The notes below the pieces were generated by a model. That model did no database searches and was not told where the DNA came from. It worked only from the letters and a program-made list of their open reading frames with translations. DNA of 64,000 nucleotides from Prunella strophiata (Eukaryota > Chordata > Aves > Passeriformes > Prunellidae). Where the stretch lies: contig JAZBQD010000030.1 of the NCBI GenBank assembly GCA_036583965.1, positions 54,499,551 to 54,563,550 of the forward strand, read 5' to 3'. Position numbers and translations under genes: made by a program. Shown in pieces: positions 47,501-59,724 of this stretch; the stretch's first letter is position 1, and every line of letters begins with the position of its first letter.

Positions 47501-50500
47501 ACTGGGCTGCTGCATGGCCAGTGGTAACTAGAAATAGATAATATAACTGGTGGAGTGCCACTGTCTCTTTTCCAGTGAGCAATGCAGAAACTGTACTCCT
47601 TTGCATAAATTCTACCTACAGAACTTCTGCAGCTTGTGCTTTCCTCCTGACTGCCTGTAATCTCAGCTGTGTCACAAGAAGGTAGCACTGCTGTGAAAGG
47701 CTCTTTTTACAGATGAGGCAAGACTCCCTCATATTCTTGAGGGCCTTACAGTAGAACTGTAGGAAAGGCAAAGATGGAGACCAAAGGGTGACCACTTTAC
47801 CCTGGGTATGGGGAAAATAAATAGGCTGGGATTATCCAGCAGGGAAAACAAAATTACATGGAATGTAAAATCCTGCAGCTTTCCAGATAGGTCAGAAAGT
47901 GTGTAATTGCTCACTGCAGGGGAGGAGCTGGGGACACTGAATTAAATGATCAGGCAGAACATTTCAAGGAAACTAAAGGGAATACTCTTTCACACAAAAT
48001 ATAATTCAGGAAGGAGAGTCACTACCATAAATTTTTCACTGCCGTAAGTTCACCATCATAAACTTTTGGAATACCAAAAGCACTAATAGGTCAATAAAAG
48101 AGAGTGTGAGCATCAGGCCAGAAAGGGTAAGGTGGAGAATAGCTCCAGAAGTCCCTAATGCATGGATTTTATTAGCAGTTAGGTAGGTCCCCTTTCTCTG
48201 ACCTCTTTGTCTTATTCTTTTCCAGTAGCTGCTACCAATAACTGTTAAATACATGATACTGTCTTGATGGGCTTTTGATTTGACTCAGTGCAGACACTCT
48301 TAGGAGGTTTAATGGACCGTCTCCTCTTTGGAACAATTCCAATGTCTTCAATGAATATGAAGCAGAAATGATTTCTCACATTTCTCACTAAGGCTTAAAA
48401 GCAACTCTTGGCCTCTGAACTTTTCATTTGAGTTCATGTCTTGGTTCACTCAGCATTACATTAAGATAAGCATTAAAAAAAATAATAATACAGTATTGTT
48501 TTATTAAATTGTCACAACAAATAGTGCCAAATGAGGGGCTGAAACTCACATATGTCCTGGTGATTGGATGAGGATGTACTACATTACTGCCACTCCGGAC
48601 CTGAGCAGTTTGAACCACTTGTCAGGAGGGGGCAGATAAGCTGTAAAGGGCAGATCCCTGGAGCAGACATGGGAAACCCCTGGAAGCACTGGTACAAGGG
48701 CTGGGGAGGGCTGAGTGACCACAGCCGGCTGGGCCAGGTCCCAGCCCCCCGAGGCAGCTCCCTCAGCCCCTGGCTGTTTCTGTAGAATAGGGAGGAGCTG
48801 GTAGGTGAGGCCAGGTGTGTACAGTAAGTGTGCACTTATATACACAATGTCCCAAATAATATCATGGTTCTGTTTCGGTACATTACAGGACACAGGCAGT
48901 GCTTCAAACCTGTAAAGTTGCAGACAAATGGAACAGCCTGTTGTGGAACTAATTGATTCTAACAGTTTTGGTTTAGCCATAGGATGGATCCATTTTAAGA
49001 TAGCACTAAAATAAATTAAACATTTATACTATTTTTTGCTTTTTAACTTTATTTCTTTGCTCTTCTTTTAATTTCAGGGCTTCAGAATATATTCATCACC
49101 TCCCGGGACCCTTTTGTGGGTGGTCAGTTCTGCAGTTTTTTTAGGTTACAAATCAGTTTGCTTTGCAGGTTTGTAGCTTGAACCAGAACTGCTACTGGGA
49201 AACACAAATGAATGAAATGAAAGAGACCCTCCAGGCACCACATGAATTTATAGCACAGATTGCCAGTGCCACCTAGAAAACAGAATGAGATCAAACACTA
49301 ATTCATCTACGTCTGCAGGATGCTCTAGAATCCAGCATGGCCAAAAATGGACACATCATCCTTTTTTAAAATATGAGTTACAGTTCTCATAAACAGAAGG
49401 ATACAGACTGGCCATCTCAAGTCATTATGAGACTTGTACAAATGCTTGCATATATTTACTGCATATATGTGTTTCTGTAGGCAGGTTTTGTTCTTAAAAG
49501 TAAATTGCTTTAAAATTTTCTCAGCCTACACTTATTAACAGATATTCCTGTGCAATGCAGTTCTGTGTGTGAGACCCATTGGTGACCTTCCCTTCAAACC
49601 AAGATGCAATAATGTCATGAAAGCTGTACACTTTTCTATGATTCCAGTCAGTAGATTTAGGATTTAATAATCAGAAAACAATCAGTTAAAGAAAACCCTC
49701 TGGCTCTGTCAACCTGCTAAGAGCACCTGATTGCTCAAGAGCTCGGTGAGAAGACACAGTTTAATAAACTCCACCTGGTGTTGCCTCACCAATGCTGCTT
49801 TGTACATCTCTATTGCCCAGGAAGTCTGAGGTTGGTTTTATTGTTCTGAGCCTTTTGATTATGCTCAAGCTAAAATGAGGGATTGCACATTCCAATTTGT
49901 GGTGACCCCCTCTTGTGAAAGGGCGTTGCTATGAGCAAAAATAGAAATGAGGCTGGTGACCCTGTGTTTTAAATCATTTGTTGTCCCTACAGTATATAGT
50001 CTTGATTTTGCAAAGCTTCTCTACCTGCACACTTAAATGTATGCTTAAGACCATTTGTTTTATCCAAATAGAACCATGTATTGAAATCTATATCTATGCA
50101 TAGGAGCTTGGCTCAATGAAGTTGTAAAGCAAAATGCTGATAACTGAGGTTTCAGTAGCAAGCCAGAATGAAGCTGTGACACAGTCCTAAACAATATGCA
50201 AATAGTGACAACACATCACAGCTAAAGTCATAGGAGGAAAGGAACATTTCTGGCACAGGGAAAAGATTGACACTGACAGCTAGTGGGGGGAAAATACAAA
50301 AATCAGAAATCACACCAACAACACACACAAAAGTTGAAGCTGTCACCATGCTAAGATCTCTAGAAAATAAAATATAAAACTCACTCTGTCTAGCCAACAT
50401 CAGAAAATGAGGCAAAAGCGTGAAACCAAACAGGAGTATAAAGTCACTCCAGTTGCTCCCAGATGCCCCAAGCAGAGAAGGGGGAGAGATTAAATCAGCT

Positions 50501-51581
50501 GTTTTGAAAGAGAGGGAATCCAGTGCATCCAAAGCAGAGCAAGACAAAAGTAAATGGAAGCCCACATTAGTGCTACTGAAAAATGGACTGTCTTTTTCTA
50601 AGGAGAACATGATCTGAGTACAAGTAAAATGACTTCTCTGTTAGATTTTATTTAAGAGAGAGAAAAAAATTCATGGACAGGACCACAGGAACAAAAATCC
50701 TGATTTAATTTTAACAAATACACTGAGTGATGCAGAGGGAACAGAGAGAGGGAGCTAAGTGAATGAGAGGTTAGTGTAGATTCCAGAAAAAAGAGCCTTT
50801 TCAGTCATTTCATTACACCTAACACAGCACCTGCCACTGCTTTAGTCATTTGTTTTCTCCTCTTTGTGAGCTTCATATTTATTCTTGGATGATATTAAGT
50901 TTTGTGTATACAGATGCTACATGATCTGAAAGAATTAGGAGAAATGTATCAAAGTCATCATTTGCTTCTTCAGCCAAAAGTATCCAAAGAAATGCTGGAT
51001 ATCCTATTTCTTCAAATGTTTACTACCCCAGACTAGAACAGACAGCTGTGTATGAGCTTTGTCCTGGCAAAGGAGTGGAGAGGGTAACCTCATCTACCCT
51101 TTCAGTCTGAGCTTTGATGATTCATATTTTGCAAGAGCAGCTTTGCTTATAAATAGGAGCAGGTTTAGCAAGTGAAACCAGTTAGCCTTCAAACAATTAA
51201 CGCATGCCTCCTAACAAAAGACAGAGCTTGAACCCAAAGAGCAAACCCCTCTTGCTGTGAAATGCTTTCCAGAGTTTAATTTCACATGTAGGACCAGTAG
51301 CACTCACAGCAGGAAGGCAGAATGAGTCATGTGGGGATGTTGGGAACTGGGATGAGAAAGCATTGCAAAAGTACTTATAACATAAATTGCTTATCACTCT
51401 GCACTTTGTTCTTAAAACAGAGATGATTTTGACACTGTGTCCTGTTTCAAGGAAAGAGGAAAACCAGGAGGGTGCTAGACTGAAGGCTAATCCCACCAGC
51501 ACTCTTACCATCCTGAACGGCAGCACAATTGTTTCTTATGCAATGCTGTAAGAGAAGAAGAGAAGATAAAATAAAAAATTT
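44535..51581. other. Unique non-coding DNA, no gene seen
   Basis: Seven kilobases contain no recognised transposon or gene. 46130-46380 holds a few more CpGs than average. 48560-48790 is GC-rich, with overlapping frames on both strands (up to 133 codons on the minus strand). A 152-codon minus-strand frame at 50152-50610 mirrors purine-rich plus-strand sequence and is F-, L- and S-rich, so it is probably chance. Confidence 0.5.
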
Positions 51582-51600
51582 AAAAAAAAAAAAAAAAAAA
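51582..51600. repeat. Poly-A tract, 19 bases
   Basis: A run of A preceded by A/G-rich sequence from about 51550. It resembles a retroposon tail, but no element body was recognised upstream. Confidence 0.9.
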
Positions 51601-54600
51601 CAGACTTAGAAAGTGAGACTGCCTATTTTTTGCACTGCTAATATATGGACTGATTTATTTCAGAAAAGGATGAAAGAGAAAAAAAAAATATTCTGGCTTG
51701 ACAGAGTTCCTATCTGTTTTCAGAGTCCTTTACACTATTTTAATTGATAAAGTGTGAGGCAAAGGATGTTCCCATATCCTGGCAGTTACAGAAACTATGG
51801 AAGCCTCCATCCAGCTTATCTCCAGCTTGGTACTCCCTTATCATTTATATCACTGCCAGCTCAACTGAGATAAAGAGAGCCTCTTCTGAGGAAGAAGGGA
51901 TTTTGCCCATCCCAGGGCAAGAGTACACATCCTCAAATCAGCTTACACTGGCTGCCATTTCACAGGGGCTTTTACTCCTGAGAACCATCAGCCCAAGTGA
52001 CTCCACCAGCCTTGTAGGGAAAAAAACTGATATTCTTCCCACCACATTTCGCTGGATTGGGTAGTTGAAATGATGCCTTTGGGAAATAGCAGAATAGTAA
52101 TGCTAAGGAAATAGGTACAAGGATCAATTCCAGCTGCTTATATTTTTTTTGTGTGTGTGCATGTTCCTACAATGGATTTTGTAATATTCTTTTTTTACTC
52201 CCTCTATTTTTTTTTTCCTATTTGTGGGTAGATGGAAATGTAGACAACAGTATGTTTCCAAAAAAGTGCCTGTTTTAAACAAGGCACTATGCTGATTCAC
52301 AAATCAAAGTCCAATGCTCCTCTCCCATCCTACCTCAGCACAGATCCTGGTACATGTATCAGATTGACTTCTTCAGGGAAAGGGAAAGTGATTTTCTTAC
52401 TGCTGTGATAGGTAATTCATCCTGCTGTGAATCAGTGAAATCAGGGCAATCCAATCTATACTAGCAAAGCTTATCCTGCTCCTTTGATAAGCTGTTTTCC
52501 TTGTCTGTCATTGCTGCATCCTGTGAAGCAATTATGCTTGGCCAAAATCTTCCCTGATTCAGAGTAAATAGCATATTGCCAAACTTTGAAATACAGAAAT
52601 ATGGAGGTGTCTCATTGAGATGGAGGTCAGTCATTTCACTTTGTATATGTGAGCATAGTCCAGTGTTTTGTTCTCTGGCAGAGAGCAGAGACAGTGGCAG
52701 GAGCAGTGCAAAAGCTCACAGGTTTTTTCTCCCTCTCTCAACCCCCGTGGCAGTCATACACCCCAGGAAAAAAATGGGGTAGAGATATTCCTGCCATGAT
52801 CCAGTGACATTTAACACCACTCTGTGCTGGGATGAGTGGATTGCCTCCATGGGGACCTGAGAACTGAGGCCAACAGAAAATCCTTGGCAAATGTGTTCAA
52901 ATAGATTCTGTCCTGGCCCTGAGGGGCCAAACAACCAAGATTTCTATGACATTTGGCTTTTTCATTTAGTTTGAGTACTTCAAAATGAGTGCCATGAACC
53001 TGTTTTCCTTGATGCCTTTTCCACTGTGGCATGGGAGTAGTAGCCTAGTGGCATTTCCCTTTGGTTTTTGCCTGTCCACAGCAAGTTCCTGAGGAACTGA
53101 GCAAAACAAGAATTTTGCCTGGCTGGCTTGGGGCTGAGCGAGTCACTTGCTTGGGGAATGTGACTGTCACATGTGGGCACTTTCTGCTTTCACAGATCAC
53201 AGACAAGGAAGAAGAGCAAATCACTGGTACAGTGCTCCATGGCAGCTTGGGGAATCCATTGATGGAGAAATAAAGGGATATGGATCTCTAATTCAGAGCA
53301 GATTGAAAAAACAATGTTGGAAAATGGGTCTGTATTTATAGTCATAATACAGAACACAAGGATCACTTCATTCAGCAGCTGGAGACACGGGAACATCCAT
53401 ATCCTAGGTTTAGGTTTGCTTATTGTGCTTTTAGTATGGGATTTAGCTTATTAACTTCTGGCATACATATGTGACCCAAACAGACTCTGCTTCCTAAATT
53501 ATAGTCAATGGAAGGAAAGAGGCACTTCCAAGCCATTGTTCACCTTATCTATTGTAAAAGACTTTTGCAGGCTGAGACAGCTTGAACTTGTAGTGTCTTT
53601 CACCTGCAGTAATTGTTCTCTAATCCTCACGAGGTAAAGCATATCACAGACCCATAGTCAACCTCCAATAAATACAGTCTGCTAGGAGTATCCCAGTAAA
53701 GGTAATTTTTTACTTTATTAGACATCTTTCACTAAGCAGCACTTTCTGTATTATCCCTTGAACATCACCTATCCCACACCACAAATTAGCACTAAAGGAG
53801 CCTGCTGGCAGGGTCATGTGTCTATAAATGAGATTCACACTCAGATATCCTGCCCAAACCCCCATCTGCATTGCTATTACTGTCCAGAAGCACTGCAGGG
53901 GCAGTGAACTCTGCCTACCAAAGTGCCTAAATGTGCTTGTCCATCCACCTGCCACCCTGTCCCACCCCAAAGTCTGACTTGTCATATATCTGACTTTCAG
54001 AAAGCTGAGAAGGCATCCCAGCCCATCTCCTCCTGCTAGCACAAAATGATGAGGAGCTCCAAATGCTCCTGGGGGAGTCACATGCACCCTCAGAGGGCTC
54101 CTTTGAAGAGGGAACAATGGGGACACTGCACATTGTGTCTGGGCAACCTGCCTGTCCTAGTCCAGCTGCCAGCAGATCAGAGGATGCCATGGGTAGTGAT
54201 ACCGGTGTGGCACATCCTGGGGTGGCAGAGACACCACCACTCTGCATTGTAAATGCATTAAGCAAAGATGGGTAGTGAGGGAGCCAGGTGGGAGCTTCAT
54301 GCTAAAACACACAGGACCTGGCAGGTCTGAGGACTGCAGCTGATGGTTTCAGGGAGGGGTTGTGTTTAACAATTCTGAGCTGGAAGGACAGGTTAGTCAT
54401 ACACATGGCCCTAAAGCAAGGAAGGCAAAGAAATGAAAGCTGGGGAATCCCAAAGAGATGAGAGGTGCAGCCACACACACTCCAGTAAAGAAAACCCCAA
54501 ACTTTATTTTGGGAAGGGCAGCTTGCTCTGGTGTAAGAAGAAGCACACAACCTTGAGTGCTTGTCCAAGTGAACATCCACGAGTGGCATGTTTACATTCT

Positions 54601-56329
54601 TCCCCATATTAACAATGGACACGTTTTTGTCTTCTGCTTAACCAGGTGAGCAGCTGCTTACATCCAATACAGCTTGATGCAGGGGTGAGCTTGGCTGTGG
54701 CAAACAGCCTTTGCTCTGTTATTCTCAATGCTCTTGTATTTGTGCATGTGTGTAAGAGGCGCATCCCACAGACTTCTGTCCTGAAAGGTTAGAGGTGATG
54801 GCTCACAAATGGAGCAGATTGAAATACTACCTATTATTTGTCTTAGTGTATGGGGCACAGATCCATGGAAAGCTTGAAGGTTACTAGCAATCTGCTGGTC
54901 CAAACCTTTGGAAACCACTCCTCTAGGAGTGCTCTCTAGGTGATCACAGGAGAAATTATCATTTGTGCAAGAGAACAAGCAAGGCTATCACCACCCAAGT
55001 GAAACTGAGATGAGTTCAACTAAGTCAAAGCAGAGCTCTGTCTCTAACCCATGCCTAGTCATGTTAATCTTAACTTCCATTACATATATACAAACAAGAG
55101 GGTGGCACTGTCACTCGTGGTACTCTTCTGGATGCCTTCTCTTATCCATAACTGCACACAGGACTGTCTCAGATCAAGAAATTGCTGATTGTGCCTTGGA
55201 GTAACCAAGGCACACCCTGACATAAGTAGTAAGTACTGGGCAGCTCATGTACAATAATATGTCGTTTAGAAAAAAACTTGTCAGCCTACATCACTACATT
55301 GTAGCAAAGTTTTGGTTTCTGCAAGCTAGGTAGACAAGAAGAGATTGAGACTTTGGGCTGGTTCTGTAGTAAAGATCTGTCCTAGTCACGCAGAAACACT
55401 AGCCAAATCACAGAGGATCAGGAAAACCAACTACAGGCTCCCTGAATTTCTGTATGAAGCAATCACAGTTACACAACTCATAACTGAGTTTACTGTACTT
55501 AACTCTCTGTTCTTTATTACAGTGTTGACTAATGAAGCCTTACTTTAGAATAAAACCCCACTTCTGGTAACATTGTGGTGTTAATATAATTATTCATTGT
55601 CTGTGTGTTGTGTTTGTGCCAGTGCTGAAGAGCAGATGTTACAAGTGAAATCTGAAGAGTTTATTATAAGCAAAAGTAATTAGCTTCCTGTTCTGTAGGA
55701 ACAAGTCTGTTGTCCACCAGACTAATTAGAACTCCAGTCAGTCTTGTGTCATGTTGCAACTAAATCTCTGAAATGTTATTTTTTAAGGTTCAAAGACTTG
55801 ACAGTGAGGCAGCTCATCTGGATATCATATGAAAAGGCTGATTACTTTCATTTATCTCTGTATCACCTTATTCACTGAAGAGCCATTATACAGCTAAGAG
55901 GCTCTATAATTATTTTTGTCTTTGTTTCTGTTATATAACAAAATTTATTTTTATTTCTGTAGGGTCTACAAGTTCCTGTGTGCATAGGCAGAAATTTTTT
56001 TTTTTCTAAAATCCAGGGAAACTCGAAGGTAAGTCAAAAGCAACAAAAGCAGATAGAGTCCACTTTAGGAAATATGTTAATCAATTCTAGATCCATCAAG
56101 TAGACCAATGAGAATGATCAAACATCTGTGAAGGGACAGGGCAACCTTTTTCACGCACATGAAAGATTGCTCCAAACAAAGAAATTATCTTCCCTCCAGT
56201 ATTTGTGTTAGATAGGACAGGAATTAACCTGCAGCAATGAAGATTTCCCTGAAACATGAGGAAAAAGCTCTCTAATTGCAAGGACAGTGAAGCAGTGCAA
56301 TAGACTTTCTAAACAGACTGCATATAATA
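51601..56329. other. Unique non-coding DNA, no gene seen
   Basis: T-rich stretches lie at 52142-52220. Frames of 106-138 codons at 53710-54978 occur on both strands without coding bias. No gene or transposon was recognised. Confidence 0.5.
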
Positions 56330-56430
56330 TTTTCTTCAAGGAAGTTAGACATCTGCCATCACTGTGCATGCTGCTGTGGGATAAGATTAGATGACCCTTG
56401 AAGATTCCTTCTGCTTTGTGACTGTATGGG
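56330..56430 (+). mobile_element. Possible CR1 LINE 3'-end relic
   Basis: The plus strand reads 'tgtgggataagattagatga', then 'cccttgaagattccttctgc' and 'tttgtgactgtatgg'. This follows the sense-strand order of a CR1 3' end ('ggactagatgac...ttgaggtcccttccag...tgattctgtg'). The upstream limit is uncertain because the match fades. Confidence 0.5.
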
Positions 56431-57628
56431 ATAGCTGGGCAGGCTGTCAAGGCAGAGAAGTAGAGATACTCTGAGATGGGTGAGGGTCAGAACAACAGTG
56501 GAGCTGCCTAGGGTCACTAGGACAGGACCCTGGCAGAAGCCTTAGTCATGACATGTCAGGAGAGGAGCTGCTTTAGGACTGGATATGGGACTTGCAGGGG
56601 TCTAAAATGCAGTTTTAAAGAATTGATGTTGTAAAAGAATTTGAGTCCACACACAATGTTCAGAAAGCATACCTGACTATGGTGCCATGCAAACACAAGT
56701 AAAGGAAGATAGTCATTGCCACAGAAGGGTCCACATACAAATTTGTCAGCACCAGTGTGTTGAGAGCCAATCAGCCTCATACAATCTTTATCTGCAAAAT
56801 ACAATGGTTAGTGGATAATGGTGACTTATTTTTCTATGCAGGTTTCTGCTCATCACAGTTCACAAGTGAAAACTCAGCCTAAAATCCTGAGGGTAGGATC
56901 TGTCACTGCAAGATGTGCCATACTCTGTGTGAAGAAGGGAAGTGGGGTCAGGCACCCAGATATTTTGAGGTGTAGTCCTCTCTCCAGAGAGCTGCCAGGT
57001 GCTAGACTGAGACATCACCAAATCTTTTACTATATCTGCTCAGAAAGGCAGGCCAAAACTGCTGGGATCAGTTAATTTGAATCTCTCCTCAGGTCCTTGT
57101 TGTGCAATGCTGGTTTCTGTTCCTCTTCTTGCAATAATAAGCTGCAACTGCTGCTTCAGGGATTCTACAAAGGATGCAGCTTATGTAATATCCATTTAGA
57201 AATGACAAAGCTTTCTTTTTTGGGCCTTTCATGTAGTAGTCCACCCACTTGCAGGCGGTGCACACAAATGACGTATCACCCGGGGGCCGAGACTTGCTGC
57301 AGAAATTGATAGTAAGCTGTTGTTATTCTAATTATGTGTCTGTCTTCCTTAATTAAAGCTATGCCACAGGTCATTTACCCTGGTGCAGAGTCCATGAACA
57401 TTAATCCTGGCAGTGTTTTGGAATCAGAGAGCTCTCATTAGCATAGTATTGGCTGTGAGGGAAGTATAATCATCTGAAACCCTTTACAAAGGAATGTAAA
57501 TTAGCATCCATGCCTCCCATGTACTATTGACATAGTGAATTATTTTACTGGCTAGAAATGAAAATGAGCACGGAGCAACGGCACTCATAACTGCAGCTCA
57601 GGCTGCACTGTGTTTGCAGTGGGGATTT
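56431..57628. other. Unique DNA with a possible regulatory patch
   Basis: 57250-57290 keeps four CpGs, including a TGACGTA word that matches a CRE/ATF half-site. It is followed to about 57560 by AT-rich sequence with several TAATTA and CATTAG homeodomain-type cores. The pattern resembles a vertebrate conserved non-coding element, but conservation cannot be judged from one sequence. No gene was seen. Confidence 0.3.
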
Positions 57629-57653
57629 GTGTGTGTGTGTGTGTGTGTGTGTT
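57629..57653. repeat. (GT)12 dinucleotide microsatellite
   Basis: Twelve perfect GT units. Alternating purine-pyrimidine tracts of this kind can adopt Z-DNA. Confidence 0.95.
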
Positions 57654-59159
57654 TCTACAGCCAGAAACTCCAATTATCATCTCTGATGGCTCACCAGCTC
57701 TTGAAGCTCACGCTCCTCCTCATGCAAAGCACTGCAATCTGTTTACACTGAAGTAATAACTGAGAATATAAAACAGACTTTAAAATGCCTTATTAATCTT
57801 GTTGTTCTTCACTCAGAAGCATGAAGCCCCATATTAGAAGTGGATTTAGGATTGGGAGTGGCTTCTGAACCACGTTGTAATAACAGGAATAATTCTTCAA
57901 CTTGTCTAATCAAGCAATGTTTGCACTTTTTTTGGTCACAAATCACACTTCAAGACAGATCTTTAGTGATTGAAACAGAACCCAGGTAGAGAAGAAAAAA
58001 AAAAAGCTGCTTTTTATCAAGCACTGATTCCACAGATCAGCAAGACCATCACCCTCAGCTAATCAAAACCCATCCCTCCAAGGAGACAAGCAACCAGTGA
58101 TTGCCCATGCTAGAGCTGAAGAGAGGGACGCCACACCCAGGGAGAGAAGCCAGAAATTCAGACTGATGGTCCCCTACTCCATCTATCCCACACCATCCCT
58201 TTTGCATTATGTGATTATAGCATGGTAGAAATAATAGATGCACTTCTACAATAGGAATTGTTCTTCTACAGCGTCAAGTTCTTTACTTGGAATAATCACT
58301 TCCCTGGCACACTTCCCATCCTGCTCAAAAGCAATGGCCATGGCTAATAGCCAACTATGGCCAACAGTACTGTAGCTATAATTTTGAAAATTAATTTTCA
58401 AAACAAAAAATTATGCTCCTGATAGTAAAGTATAGCCAGGACATTGAGCTGTGATGTAAAACAATATAATATTTCACTCCCATGTGTTAAAATGCTGCAT
58501 TATTCTACATGGATATAGTTTCAGAGTAGTTCTGATGGTGAAAAAAAGTTAGGAAGTGGCAGGATAAGTCCCATTTTCCTCAAAGTTAAAGAAACCAGTT
58601 ATAAGGTGTGACACTTCTGGCAATATTTACAGGAAGGAAAAAAACCACCCTAAAAATAGGGAATAGTGCATAAAAATTAGCAAAACCACCTACTGATCTT
58701 AAGGGTTGCATTTACACAGTGGTAAAGCAGTCTGGAGTAAAGCAATTCCATTTCTATTTAATTTATGCTATGATATTGATACGATCACCAGTAGCACAGC
58801 ATCCAAGTAGTTCACATCACAGAGGTGCTATTATCAACATCATAATTTAACAGATGAAGAAATTAAAGTCCAAATTCTCAAAGCTATTAAAGTTTACAGA
58901 TAAGATATCTTGACAAAGTGACTTGCACTATGGTTGGTCAGGAAATCAAGTTCAGGTTTCTCACTCCCTCAGCAGCACTCATATAACTGGCTCAAGGTTT
59001 GCTTTCCATGGGATGGTTTTGTTTTTGCTACAATATAAAATAATTTTAACCAAGACCATATGGTGTTACTGAGTCCTACTCTGTGAATTTAAGAACTGTT
59101 CAATCTCATTTGCACTCTGAGGAAAGTAACATGTATTCTTTTGAATGCTCAAAGTGGTC

Positions 59160-59160
<1 letters not shown>
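57654..59160. other. Unique non-coding DNA, no gene seen
   Basis: AT-rich DNA containing the 22-bp palindrome at 58382-58403, listed separately. No gene or transposon was recognised. Confidence 0.55.
58382..58403. repeat. Perfect 22-bp palindrome
   Basis: The sequence equals its own reverse complement over 22 bases, centred on TTAA within a TAATTA-like core (ATTAAT). It consists only of A and T apart from one G and one C. It could be a small hairpin or a homeodomain dimer site, or chance in AT-rich DNA. Confidence 0.9.

Positions 59161-59205
<45 letters not shown>
59161..59205. repeat. (TG)22 dinucleotide microsatellite
   Basis: About 22 uninterrupted TG units make this the longest dinucleotide array in the window. 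It lies about 520 bases upstream of the large CR1 fragment and is not part of it. Confidence 0.97.
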
Positions 59206-59208
<3 letters not shown>

Positions 59209-59724
59209 TTAACAATTCCAAACTGATTTTTCCCAGGCATATCTCTGTATTTAGCAGACATTTGCTCCTGGTCTCCAGTCATCATCACATGGCAATTTGA
59301 AACCAGCCTACTGTCATCAGAATTATTTGATCTTCAGGGTGAGAGGACAATGATGGTTGTGGGCACTTCCACAGAGTATCTGAGTGTCACAACAGAAGGT
59401 GGGAAGCTGGATGAAGAGGCTCCTTACTCAAACAGAGGTTTAATATTCTGAGGCATTTAATCTTTTTTCAGTGTTTTGCTAGGGGTGAAAAAAAAGTTGG
59501 AATATCAGTTAACAAAAATGAAGACAGGGCCATAGAGCAGTTTTGGGAAGGAAAAATTTAAGCAATCTCAACTACTGTCTACAATCAAACTTTTGCTCCT
59601 GATAGATATCTAAAATATTTGGGATTGATAGGCAGCAATTTCTGGTTTTATTCTATGGTGTCAACAAATGTGACAAAGTTGGAGCAGCAAAACCTTTGAC
59701 AAAGGTGATCATCTAAATCAATCA
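59206..59724. other. Unique non-coding DNA, no gene seen
   Basis: No gene was recognised. The last 100 bases may still belong to the CR1 fragment that follows, but I cannot align them. Confidence 0.5.

Noticed and set aside
50152..50610. 152-codon minus-strand frame with hydrophobic stretches that could look like membrane segments
   Set aside because: It mirrors a purine-rich plus strand, which automatically gives F-, L- and S-rich translation. There is no family resemblance.
59106..59288. Frame with a threonine-histidine repeat
   Set aside because: It is the translation of the (TG)22 microsatellite on the opposite strand.
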